DNA of 44,315 nucleotides from JBFKOL01 sp041628815 (GTDB taxonomy: Bacteria; Bacteroidota; Bacteroidia; Chitinophagales; Saprospiraceae): assembly GCA_041628815.1 (NCBI GenBank), contig JBFKOL010000003.1, positions 1 to 44,315 on the forward strand. Direction: 5' to 3'. Under the pieces are notes generated by a model. It worked only from the letters and a program-made list of their open reading frames with translations. It did not search any database and was not told the origin of the DNA. Made by a program: the position numbers and the translations under genes. Below are positions 9,039-17,906 of this stretch, in pieces (the first letter of the stretch is position 1; every line of letters starts with the position of its first letter).

Positions 9039-10772
9039 ATGAAGTCCAAAGCTTCCATTGTACTACTTTTCAGTTTGTATTCCTTCTGTTGCGTAGGCCA
9101 AGATGAACGTATTGCCCTATGGCCAGGTGGAATCCCTTATGCCAATGACCATGTGGAAGAGATCCACGAAAACCCCAAGATCGGGCGTGTAATCCAGAAA
9201 GTGCATGTCCCGGAAATTGCCGTATACCATGCACCGGAACACCTGGCTACCGGCACTGGTGTCCTCGTCTGCCCCGGAGGAGGGTATTATCTGTTGGCAT
9301 GGGATTGGGAAGGCGTAAAAATTGCAAAGTGGTTGAACTCCATAGGTGTCTCTGCTTTTGTATTGAAGTACAGGCTGCCCCATTGGGAAGATGACCAGGC
9401 ACGATCGCGTGTGGCATTACAAGACGCACAACGCGCTATGAAGGTCATAAGAATGAATGCGAAACGTTGGAACCTCGACAGCCAAAAAATCGGTGTCATG
9501 GGCTTTTCGGCAGGCGGACATTTGGCTTCAACATTGTCCAACAGGTGGGATCTGGGGCTACAAGACTCTTATGCGGAGGTGGAACAATACCCTTGCAGGC
9601 CTGATTTTGCCATACTTGTTTATCCGGTCATCTCCATGATGCCGGAGATCACACACGGTGGATCGAGAGACAACTTGATAACACCCGAAGCTTCACCTAA
9701 CATGGTCCATTACTTCTCCAACGAGTTTCATGTCACTGAAGAAACACCTCCGACTGTCCTTATCCATGCCACAGATGACGAAGGAGTATTGCCTGAAAAC
9801 AGTATCCGGTATTTCCGGGCATTAAGGGAAAAGGGGATTTCTGCTGCCCTGCATCTATACGAAAGTGGTGGCCATGGTTTTGGAATTGACGCTAAAAACC
9901 TGTCTGTAGCACATTGGCCAGAAAATATAAATCATTGGCTGGTCAACGCGGGATTGTTGGACAAGAAATACCGGGTTCTTCTGGTCCAGGATCAAATATC
10001 TGCTTACGTAGAAAGTGGGTTACCTGATCTCAATCCCCTACTGGAAGAATCGGATGCATTTCTTCTTGACAGGGTTTTTGTTCCTCAATTGAATGCAGAA
10101 ATGGACATGTTTCAACCGGATTTTAGCTGGTATGACGCGGTAATTATGCATTGTCAGGGCCCTGAGTGGCCGCTACCGACCAAGAAGGCCCTCGAGGATT
10201 ATGTGGGTAACGGAGGCGGTCTTGTCGTTACCGCGAGATCGAGCAGCGCATACCCTGGTTGGTCAGAGTTTCTCAAGATGAAGGGAATCATGAGCATTCC
10301 TCCAACATTGGAGAAAGGCATCCTGAGACTTTCGGACCGCGGTGAGTTGATATCTGGATTGGCGGAGGATAACCTTATTTCGCAAAGCCTAACACACGAC
10401 TTCCAGGTAGAAGTGCTTCAGAAAGAACATCCTATAATGACGGGTCTTCCATCCTCCTGGATACAGAAGAAAGATGTGATCAGCACGGCTTTTACAGGTC
10501 CTGCGCTCAACCTGAATATACTAGCGAAAGCAGACAGCGAGCGTAGTTTTGAAGGGAGTGGGCTTCCTGAACCTGTCATCATGACCATCAATTATGGGCA
10601 TGGCAGGGTCTTTCATACCACACTGGGAAATAGCCCTGAAGCCTATAGAAACGAGATCTTCAAACATATTTTTACCAGGGGGGTTGAATGGAGCATCACA
10701 GGCTCCATCGAAAAAACGATTGCGGCTCCTGCCGCTGAACCCAAAGCAGGCCACTTAGACTCCTCCAATTAA
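9039..10772 (+). CDS. Secreted alpha/beta-hydrolase fused to a ThuA-like domain
   Basis: The start at ATG 9039 ('MKSKASIVLLFSLYSF') gives a proper signal peptide; 22 codons upstream are open but unlike coding sequence. Residues about 25-310 are a BD-FAE-type carbohydrate or aryl esterase: 'LVCPGGGY' as oxyanion-hole region, 'GVMGFSAGGH' with nucleophile Ser157, 'IHATDDEGVLP' with Asp246 or Asp247, and 'GGHGFGID' with His279. Residues about 315-565 form a second alpha/beta domain with 'LEDYVGNGGGLVV', 'EHPIMTGLP' and 'YGHGRVFHTTLGNSPEAY'. That pattern is the ThuA/trehalose-utilisation class I amidotransferase-like fold. ThuA-like domains are common beside sugar-acid enzymes in Bacteroidota and Planctomycetes. 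Deacylation of a carbohydrate is the likely activity. It converges with a D-aminoacylase-like gene, with 22 nt between their stops. Confidence 0.8.
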   Translation: MKSKASIVLLFSLYSFCCVGQDERIALWPGGIPYANDHVEEIHENPKIGRVIQKVHVPEIAVYHAPEHLATGTGVLVCPGGGYYLLAWDWEGVKIAKWLNSIGVSAFVLKYRLPHWEDDQARSRVALQDAQRAMKVIRMNAKRWNLDSQKIGVMGFSAGGHLASTLSNRWDLGLQDSYAEVEQYPCRPDFAILVYPVISMMPEITHGGSRDNLITPEASPNMVHYFSNEFHVTEETPPTVLIHATDDEGVLPENSIRYFRALREKGISAALHLYESGGHGFGIDAKNLSVAHWPENINHWLVNAGLLDKKYRVLLVQDQISAYVESGLPDLNPLLEESDAFLLDRVFVPQLNAEMDMFQPDFSWYDAVIMHCQGPEWPLPTKKALEDYVGNGGGLVVTARSSSAYPGWSEFLKMKGIMSIPPTLEKGILRLSDRGELISGLAEDNLISQSLTHDFQVEVLQKEHPIMTGLPSSWIQKKDVISTAFTGPALNLNILAKADSERSFEGSGLPEPVIMTINYGHGRVFHTTLGNSPEAYRNEIFKHIFTRGVEWSITGSIEKTIAAPAAEPKAGHLDSSN

Positions 10773-10794
10773 ACAAGGCATGGCTTATTGCTGG

Positions 10795-12339
10795 TTATTT
10801 TTTCAGGAGTAATCTACCATTCCTGGTACCAGCTGCACCCTTTTTAAAGGCGATTTCTCCATTGAGAATAACCAAGTCGATGCCTTCTGCCAACTGGTGT
10901 GGAGTGTCGAAGCTAGCCTTTGCCCTGACATCCTTAGGATGGAATAAGATCAAGTCGGCCTTCATGCCAACGTGAAGAGTGCCTCTGTCTTCTAAGCCAA
11001 GGATCGTTGCGGGTAAAGAGGTCATTTTTCTAATGGCTTCCGTCAGGGTGAATGCGCCCTTTTGAACGACGTATTCCTCGATGATTTTGGCGAAGCTGCC
11101 ATATCCTCTGGGATGAAACATTGTCGGACTCCCATCAGAGCCGACGGCAATTGAGGGATGCATTAACAAGCGTTGCTGTAGCACTTCATCCATTACAAAA
11201 AAGGCCGCACTTGTGCCGTAAGGTCCAATGACATCGCGAAGAACAAGCTCGAAGGGAAGACCGTATTCCTGGGCTACCTCTTTAAGTGTTTTACCCTTGT
11301 AAGGACCATTCCCAAATAAGGTGGCCTCCGGCCCATTTCGACTCATCACCCGAGCTTTAAGGTATAATGCCAATTCTTCTCCCCTCGATTTTTTAATCCT
11401 TGCATATTCCTTCGGCCTTTTGGCCCATTCCGGAAAAACTATGCCAATGCCAGTATACGATGCCGTATAGGGATAAACATCGGCAGTCACTGTGTGAGCA
11501 TTGGAGCCATCGAGCCAATCCAGTATTTGAACGGCACGAGATGTACCTCGGCCAAACACCGACTTGAGATGAGAAATATTGATTTTACACCACTTTGCCA
11601 GGCTGACCATTTCGTTGATGGAATTATCTAATTGGTCATCATCTTCATTTCTGATATGACTTGTGATCACCGCATTGTATTTTCCGGCAGTAACGGCGAT
11701 TGCTGTCAGCTCCGATGAATCGGCATACATTCCAGGTTGGTATTCGAGTCCCATCGACACACCCCAGCACCCTTTTGACAATGCCAAAGAGCACAAGTTG
11801 GTAAGAGCATCCAACTGTGAAGAGGTCGCATTTCTGTCGATTCCTATCCCGGATTCTGTCCTTAGGGTACCATGTCCGACAAATGGCAGAATATTTACTC
11901 CAGGTTGACTCCTCCGAACATCCGCAAACCACCGATCCATGTCGCTCACGGCGGTGCTGTTACCATCCATTCCCAAGGCTATCGAGGTCACCCCCATGGC
12001 AAGAAAATTGACAAATGATGGATTTTGGACCGGGTCACCATGGGCGTGGATATCGATAAAGCCCGGCGCCACCACCCTCCCATCAGCATCAATGATCGCT
12101 GTGGCTTCAAGAGCGGCTTCCCTGCTGTCTCCCATCCAGGCAATGCGGTCTTCATCAATAAGGATGTCCAATAGCACGGCACCTTGTCCAAGGCCGTTAT
12201 CCACAAGACCGTTTTTGATCAATAATGCGCCACGCTGACCCAACAAGATATTTGAAGCAATCATTACAAGTAAAAAGAAAAACCAGGTCCGCCCCCATTT
12301 TTCGGACAATCGATTATATGTCATTTTCACTTTTTTCAT
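10795..12339 (-). CDS. Amidohydrolase, N-acyl-D-amino-acid deacylase type (second paralogue)
   Basis: ATG at 12339 ('MKKVKMTYNRLSEKWGRTW') was preferred because it precedes the membrane-targeting stretch ('FFFLLVMIASNILLGQ'). Open frame continues to 12393, and ATG 12324 is also possible. The protein has 514 residues with a signal peptide or N-terminal anchor. The core shows 'FIDIHAHGDP' (His-Ala-His), 'TSHIRNEDDD', 'INISHLKS' and 'VGSDGSPTM' (catalytic Asp), as in D-aminoacylase/dihydroorotase-like enzymes. In the usual 'GNCG' segment this protein reads 'GMDG', with Asp replacing the bridging Cys. It resembles the enzyme at 6331-7809 in length and motif order but differs at this residue, so the substrates may differ. 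Confidence 0.85.
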   Translation of the reverse strand: MKKVKMTYNRLSEKWGRTWFFFLLVMIASNILLGQRGALLIKNGLVDNGLGQGAVLLDILIDEDRIAWMGDSREAALEATAIIDADGRVVAPGFIDIHAHGDPVQNPSFVNFLAMGVTSIALGMDGNSTAVSDMDRWFADVRRSQPGVNILPFVGHGTLRTESGIGIDRNATSSQLDALTNLCSLALSKGCWGVSMGLEYQPGMYADSSELTAIAVTAGKYNAVITSHIRNEDDDQLDNSINEMVSLAKWCKINISHLKSVFGRGTSRAVQILDWLDGSNAHTVTADVYPYTASYTGIGIVFPEWAKRPKEYARIKKSRGEELALYLKARVMSRNGPEATLFGNGPYKGKTLKEVAQEYGLPFELVLRDVIGPYGTSAAFFVMDEVLQQRLLMHPSIAVGSDGSPTMFHPRGYGSFAKIIEEYVVQKGAFTLTEAIRKMTSLPATILGLEDRGTLHVGMKADLILFHPKDVRAKASFDTPHQLAEGIDLVILNGEIAFKKGAAGTRNGRLLLKK

Positions 12340-12597
12340 TCTCCACGAATAATAGGTAGTTCGAAATAACTTCTCATTTATATTTCCTTTCAAATTGGAT
12401 TGCTCATGACTTCCAAAACAGTGAATTCAAAGGTGCATTTTTAGTAAGATTTCGTCGTTTACTCATCGATCAAAGAATACCGTTTATCGAATCTCTGCTT
12501 GGAAAATCGTGAAAATCCTAGGAATGGTCGTGTAAAGTTGTTCTCACTGCTCTGCAGATGCATCTTTGAATCATTGTTCATCAAAAATAAATCCGAA

Positions 12598-12702
12598 ATG
12601 AAAACATCCGCTAAGCTCGATCATTACTGCAGACTTTTCCTGGTCATTTTGTCCATTGTCTCTTATCTCGGCATACTTGGTCTGGCACTTATATCCCATT
12701 GA
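12598..12702 (+). CDS. Possible 34-residue membrane peptide
   Basis: A short frame from ATG 12598 encodes 'MKTSAKLDHYCRLFLVI' followed by further hydrophobic residues ending 'LGLALISH'. It is a single predicted transmembrane helix behind a small basic N-terminus. Open frame extends upstream to 12499 but that part looks non-coding. No relative is recognised, and a chance hydrophobic frame in an AT-rich gap is a real alternative. Confidence 0.3.
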   Translation: MKTSAKLDHYCRLFLVILSIVSYLGILGLALISH

Positions 12703-13021
12703 GTGTGACCACTAACCGATGCGCATAGCTGTTTATGGGTACTAAAAGCAATAATCCGTTGAGCAGGTTACGCAAAGTTCTTACAGTTAAAGATTTCGTT
12801 GCATCAACCATTACTGACGGTGAAGGTCAAAGTATAGATTGATCCCTTGCATCAGATGTTTTTTCATACGTATCCGGTTTTCGGGCTCCTCAGTCCTCGG
12901 TTATTCAAAACGAAACACCAATTCCATTTTTCAAATCAACGAGGATCCGCCCGAAACCGGATTTTTTTGTTCAGGTTACCAGGTTGCCAGTAACAAACTC
13001 AACCTTTTAAACCAAATCCCC
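12703..13021. other. 319-nt gap without a recognised gene
   Basis: I see no coding sequence with family resemblance on either strand. Near 12975 there is a short CAGGTTACCAGGTTGCC-like stretch that recalls the GGGTTGCC octamers at 40046-40148, but it is not a repeat array. The minus-strand amidohydrolase ends at the right border. Confidence 0.5.
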
Positions 13022-14380
13022 CTACTCCCCCCTGTACTTCTCTGCCATCGCCGCCAGCGCCTTCGCAAAAAATGATCGGTCCATCCAATTACCCTTACGG
13101 AAAGTGCCCACAGGGTTTTTAAGGGTTGCGATGTCGTCCATCGGATTGTTTTCAACAAGTATCAAGTCCGCATCGGCCCCTACCGCAACTACACCGTATT
13201 TTCCTTCTTCACCAAAAAAACGGGCCACATTTACAGTACCTGATTCGAGGATGGCATCTTTAGGGATGCCCGCATCTATGAGAGATGCGATCTCGTGGTG
13301 AATGGAAAAGCCGGGAACATTCATGACCTGTGGCGAGTCGGAGCCCAACAGAAACGGGACACCCTTTTCGTAGAGCGCAAGTAGGATGCGGTTTCTGGCT
13401 TGTATGAATTGCTCGTATTTCTCTCTGGAATAGGAAGGTTCGCTGAGCATTCGTGCCTTGCTATTAGTCCATGCATAGCGCGTAGCGGAAGGCAGGTATT
13501 TCATTTCTTCAGCGGCCATCATTTTCTCTGCTGGTTCGGGTGAAATCCATCTGGTGAACAGACTTTGTGTCGGCACGAGCCATACCCCGTGTTCTACGGT
13601 CATATCGGCCAATTCTTCCATCTTGTCCCAATCCAAATTTTCAGCCACGTTAAATCCGAAAAAGCCTCCCTGGGCGTAGGGGTCGACACCATCTTTAACC
13701 AAGCCTTCTATAAAGCCATCGGCATGATCGATGGTCGAAAAGCCAAATCGCAACGCGTTGCGTATACCTACATCTGCAGGAACATGACCAGCATAGGTAA
13801 TGCCGAGTTCGTTCGATGTACGCACCAGGGATTGCATGGCTTCCATCGGTACGCCAGGATGGATTTTTAGGAAATCGTAACCGGCATTCACTGCCTCAGT
13901 AACGGCCTGAATTGCCTTTTCCGAACTGGGAATTGAATTGCCGTTCATCGATGGCGAAGAGGTGTAAACACGCGGCGCTGGGAACAGCCCTTCGTTGGCC
14001 TGCTGCCTGAAGGTGATATGATAGGGGTTGCCCAACATACCCCGGATAACTGTCACGCCTTTGGACAAGTAGAGCAACATGGTCTCACGCACATAGGAGT
14101 CATCACCTCCCTCAGCCACGGGAATATGCGCGTGCATCTCACTCAATCCGGGTAACAGAAACATGCCGTCCGCATCAATTACAGAGACACCATCCGGGAT
14201 CTCTAATGTACCAGTCCGTGCAATGGCCTGTATTTTACCATCACGGATCAATACATCCCTGTTTTCAAGAAGCCCCTCGCCGGTCATCGGTAAAATATGT
14301 GCATTTGAAATAAAGGCATGTTGCCCTAACAGGCCACCACTTAAAAGACCTGCAATAAAGAGAATCTGGAAGCGAAACAT
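13022..14380 (-). CDS. Secreted amidohydrolase, imidazolonepropionase/prolidase-like
   Basis: The 452-residue protein has a signal peptide (residues 1-20, 'LLSGGLLGQ' at the cleavage zone). Its amidohydrolase core includes His83-Ala-His85 in 'LPGLSEMHAHIP', a Lys in 'YDFLKIHPGVP' that may be carboxylated as in prolidase-type members, 'YAGHVPADVG' and 'STIDHADGF' as further metal ligands, and the catalytic Asp in 'FLLGSDSPQVM'. The C-terminus 'ILVENNPMDDI' is the usual end of imidazolonepropionase-related enzymes. Family members include Xaa-Pro and other L-dipeptidases, so peptide cleavage in the periplasm is plausible. It is the fourth amidohydrolase in 14 kb. It is divergent from the propeller protein gene at 14550. 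Confidence 0.85.
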   Translation of the reverse strand: MFRFQILFIAGLLSGGLLGQHAFISNAHILPMTGEGLLENRDVLIRDGKIQAIARTGTLEIPDGVSVIDADGMFLLPGLSEMHAHIPVAEGGDDSYVRETMLLYLSKGVTVIRGMLGNPYHITFRQQANEGLFPAPRVYTSSPSMNGNSIPSSEKAIQAVTEAVNAGYDFLKIHPGVPMEAMQSLVRTSNELGITYAGHVPADVGIRNALRFGFSTIDHADGFIEGLVKDGVDPYAQGGFFGFNVAENLDWDKMEELADMTVEHGVWLVPTQSLFTRWISPEPAEKMMAAEEMKYLPSATRYAWTNSKARMLSEPSYSREKYEQFIQARNRILLALYEKGVPFLLGSDSPQVMNVPGFSIHHEIASLIDAGIPKDAILESGTVNVARFFGEEGKYGVVAVGADADLILVENNPMDDIATLKNPVGTFRKGNWMDRSFFAKALAAMAEKYRGE

Positions 14381-14549
14381 AAGATATTTTTTTTAAGTAT
14401 GGATGCAATCGCAGAACACCTGAGTCACGTGCCTGCCATGTTGAAGATAAATCATATGCTCTATTGATGTCATCATTTTAGGTGGATTTTGGATTAGGGT
14501 CAGGAATTGATCATATTAGATGTCTCTTTGACCATCAAATCAAGCTACG

Positions 14550-17500
14550 ATGAACCTTCCGGGAAAACACCTTTTACAGATTGTCATTATTACCATTTTC
14601 GCCACGGCATCGGTGGTGCCTTCCTCGGCCCAAAACGTTGAGAAGGAACACATCGAGCAATTGAAATTCAGGCATATAGGGCCCATTGGAAACCGCATCA
14701 TTTCCGTGTCGGGGATAGCTGGTGATCCGATGACTTATTACGTCGGGGCCGCCTCGGGCGGAATTTGGAAAACTACCGATGGTGGTTTGAACTGGAAACC
14801 CATTTTTGACGACAAGCCAGTTCACGCCATTGGTGCTCTCGCAGTGGCACCCACGGATCCCAAAATAGTGTATGCCGGCACCGGCGAGAGCTTCATTCGA
14901 TCCAATGTGTCGCTGGGCAATGGAATCTGGAAATCAATGGACGGAGGAGATACCTGGGAGCATATAGGCCTGGAAAAAACGGGGAGAATTTCGAGGATTG
15001 CGGTGCACCCGACAAATCCCGACATTGTATATGTCGCAGCCGTTGGCCACGCGTATTCCCCTCAACGAGAGCGTGGCGTTTTTATGACCGAGGATGGAGG
15101 AGCCACCTGGTCTCACGTCCTTTTTGTAGACGAAAATACGGGTGCTTCCGATGTAGTTATGGACCCCGACAACCCACGGGTTCTTTTCGCCGGCATGTGG
15201 CACCTGGAGTTGAAAACCTGGAATAGGACGAGCGGTGGCCCAGGCAGCGGCATCCACAAGTCGACCGACGGTGGTAAAACCTGGACACGGCTCAAAGGCA
15301 ACGGTCTTCCTGTAAAGCCCGTTGGCAAAATCGCCCTGGCCATGACACCCGCCATGCCGGACAGGGTTTATGCGCTGATTGAAACGGGTGATGGCGTTCC
15401 CTACCAGGGTGAAGATACCGAGTCGGGAGAGCTTTGGCGTTCTGACGACAATGGCAAGACATGGAAGCTCGTGAACTCCAACCGCGACCTGGGTGGGCGG
15501 CAAGCTTACTATACGCGTTGCACCGCATCACCTGATAACGGAAATGAAATCTACTTCATGTGGGCGGGATTCAGCAAAAGTATCGATGGCGGTCTGACAG
15601 CCACATCGGGAGGCTTTGGTTCACAGCCCAACTGGGATCATCACGAGATGTGGATTGATCCTGAAGATGGTAACAGGATGATTGTGGTGGGAGACGGAGG
15701 GCTGTCGATATCACAAAACCGCGGTGAATCATGGTATCGCGTTCAATTGCCGGTAGCACAACTTTATCACGTCACCACCGATAAGAACATACCTTACAAC
15801 GTACTGACAAACCGTCAGGACGGTCCCGCCATGAAGGGCCCTAGCAGGAGCCGTGTCGGAGGTTTTTTTGGCGCCGGTATGATTCCGACCGGACTGTGGT
15901 ATGACATTGGTGGAGGCGAAAGCGGTTTTGCCAATGCAGATCCCGAAGATCCCGATATAGTGTGGTCAAGTGCTTCAGGTTTTGGGCCGCTGGGAGGTAT
16001 TGTAACGAGATTCAACGAGAAAACAAAACAATACCGCCAGGTAGAAGTATGGCCAGAAACACCCGCGGGACACCCGGCTGAAAATCTAAAATACCGCTTC
16101 CAGTGGACCTTTCCACTCCAGATCTCTCCCCATGACCACAATACCGTCTACGTGACGAGCCAGTATGTGCACAGGACCACCAATGGAGGCCAGAGCTGGG
16201 AGGTAATCAGCCCCGACCTCACGCTGAACGAGAAGAGTAAGCAGGGATTTTCCGGGGGCCTGACAGGTGATAACATTGCAGTCGAATACTTCAATGTCAT
16301 CTATGCCTTCGACGAATCACCTGTACAACAAGGCGTTCTATGGGCCGGCACCAACGACGGATTGGTACACATCAGCAGGGACAATGGTCTCACCTGGACC
16401 AATGTGACTGCCAATATCCCCGATCTCCCCGAATACGGGGTAGTCAGAAACATCGATGCCAGCAAATGGGATCCGGGCAAGGCTTACCTGACCATCGAGT
16501 TTCACCAGGTAGGGATCTTCGATCCATACGTTTACAAAACAGACGATTTTGGTGCTTCTTGGAAAAAGATTACCAATGGAATAGATGAAAGTATACTTAG
16601 CTACACACGGAATGTCAGGGAAGACCCCGTGCGTCCCGGATTGCTGTATCTCGGGACTGAAAACAAGCTTTATGTTTCTTTTGACGATGGTGAAAACTGG
16701 CAATCGCTTATGACCAACCTGCCGGCAACACCCATGTATTGGATCGATATTCCCGAGCATTTCAATGACCTTGTAATCGGAACCTACGGGCGGGGCATAT
16801 GGATCCTTGACGACATCACACCGTTGCAACAGCTAACACAGGAAGTAATGGACAGTCCTGCACATCTTTTCGAACCCAAACCGGCATACAGGTTTCACGG
16901 GGTGGCAGCTACCATGCAATTTTTCCCTGAACCCTCATTTGGTACCGATCCGCCAGCTGGAGCCTCGTTTCACTATTGGTTAAAAGAACCCAGTGACAGC
17001 GTTAAAATTCACATCACGAATCCTATGGGCGATACCGTCAAAACCATCAAGAGTGCCGGCAAAAAAGGTATCAACCGTGTATGGTGGAATTTGCTCAAAG
17101 ATCCCACCACCCAGATCCTCATGCGCACACCTCCGCAATATGCAGACTGGATGCCATTGGACAAGGAAAGGACGCGTAAACCGGCGATCGCACCACTATC
17201 CATCCTTTGCCCGCCTGGCACCTATACCATCCATTTCGCCAATGGGGACGATACGAGCCGGCAATCATTGGAGGTCCTGAAAGATCCCCACAGCGAAGGT
17301 ACGCTTGAAGACATAGAAGAACAGTGGGTGTTAATGCTAAGCATAGGCGAAGACCTGGACGATTTGGCCAAAACCGTCAATGAAATAGAATTAATAAGAC
17401 GTCAATTGTACGATTTGAAGGACGCGTTGAAAGCCTCTGGTAAGGCCAAAATATTGATACCGCGTATTGACACTGTTCATCGGGAACTCATTGAGTTGGA

Positions 17501-17768
17501 GGGCAAAATGATACAGCTGAAATACACCGGCACCGGTCAGGATGCGGTCAGGTATCCCTCCATGCTGGCGGAGCGCCTGAGCTATCTTGCCAGCGCAGCT
17601 GCCTCCGCTGATTTTCGGCCTACAGACCAGCACGTGGAAGTTTACGAATTGTTGCATGACAGATTTGAACAGTACAGAGAACAATTCGACGATTTCAAGA
17701 CCGGACCTCTCGTGGAATTGTTAAACTCTCTTGATGAAAATGGTATAGGTCCGATTATCGTAAAATGA
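14550..17768 (+). CDS. Secreted BNR/sortilin (Vps10)-type beta-propeller protein
   Basis: The 1072-residue protein has a signal peptide (1-28, ending 'SSAQ'). About 700 residues then carry repeated BNR/Asp-box motifs of the form S-x-D-G-G-x-T-W: 'KTTDGGLNWKP', 'KSMDGGDTWEH', 'MTEDGGATWSH', 'KSTDGGKTWTR', 'RTTNGGQSWEV', 'ISRDNGLTWTN', 'KTDDFGASWKK'. This is the layout of sortilin/Vps10-like proteins and of what is often annotated as 'glycosyl hydrolase, BNR repeat' in Bacteroidota. Its enzymatic role is doubtful. The last ~200 residues are mostly helical and may be a stalk or partner-binding part. The size is usual for the family (about 1000-1100). The S9 peptidase gene follows after about 140 nt, and the two often co-occur in protein-degrading Bacteroidota. 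Confidence 0.85.
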   Translation: MNLPGKHLLQIVIITIFATASVVPSSAQNVEKEHIEQLKFRHIGPIGNRIISVSGIAGDPMTYYVGAASGGIWKTTDGGLNWKPIFDDKPVHAIGALAVAPTDPKIVYAGTGESFIRSNVSLGNGIWKSMDGGDTWEHIGLEKTGRISRIAVHPTNPDIVYVAAVGHAYSPQRERGVFMTEDGGATWSHVLFVDENTGASDVVMDPDNPRVLFAGMWHLELKTWNRTSGGPGSGIHKSTDGGKTWTRLKGNGLPVKPVGKIALAMTPAMPDRVYALIETGDGVPYQGEDTESGELWRSDDNGKTWKLVNSNRDLGGRQAYYTRCTASPDNGNEIYFMWAGFSKSIDGGLTATSGGFGSQPNWDHHEMWIDPEDGNRMIVVGDGGLSISQNRGESWYRVQLPVAQLYHVTTDKNIPYNVLTNRQDGPAMKGPSRSRVGGFFGAGMIPTGLWYDIGGGESGFANADPEDPDIVWSSASGFGPLGGIVTRFNEKTKQYRQVEVWPETPAGHPAENLKYRFQWTFPLQISPHDHNTVYVTSQYVHRTTNGGQSWEVISPDLTLNEKSKQGFSGGLTGDNIAVEYFNVIYAFDESPVQQGVLWAGTNDGLVHISRDNGLTWTNVTANIPDLPEYGVVRNIDASKWDPGKAYLTIEFHQVGIFDPYVYKTDDFGASWKKITNGIDESILSYTRNVREDPVRPGLLYLGTENKLYVSFDDGENWQSLMTNLPATPMYWIDIPEHFNDLVIGTYGRGIWILDDITPLQQLTQEVMDSPAHLFEPKPAYRFHGVAATMQFFPEPSFGTDPPAGASFHYWLKEPSDSVKIHITNPMGDTVKTIKSAGKKGINRVWWNLLKDPTTQILMRTPPQYADWMPLDKERTRKPAIAPLSILCPPGTYTIHFANGDDTSRQSLEVLKDPHSEGTLEDIEEQWVLMLSIGEDLDDLAKTVNEIELIRRQLYDLKDALKASGKAKILIPRIDTVHRELIELEGKMIQLKYTGTGQDAVRYPSMLAERLSYLASAAASADFRPTDQHVEVYELLHDRFEQYREQFDDFKTGPLVELLNSLDENGIGPIIVK

Positions 17769-17906
17769 GTGCAGCAAACTTTTAGGCAATCGAGCTTTGC
17801 TGTATTCGTTGACGTATGAGGAATTAGAAAGAGCCCTATGAACACCTTCTCCTCAGAACCTGGACTGCGCGGATATATGACTCGACAAAAATTTACAATC
17901 ATCTCC

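Noticed and set aside
12839..13075. 78-codon plus-strand frame
   Set aside because: It overlaps the end of the amidohydrolase gene on the other strand, has no family resemblance, and has a Cys/Arg/Leu-rich composition typical of shadow frames.
17772..17802. CAGCAAA/TTTGCTG hairpin after the propeller protein gene as a terminator
   Set aside because: The arms are 7 bp with a 17-nt loop and no T-run follows, so I cannot separate it from chance.
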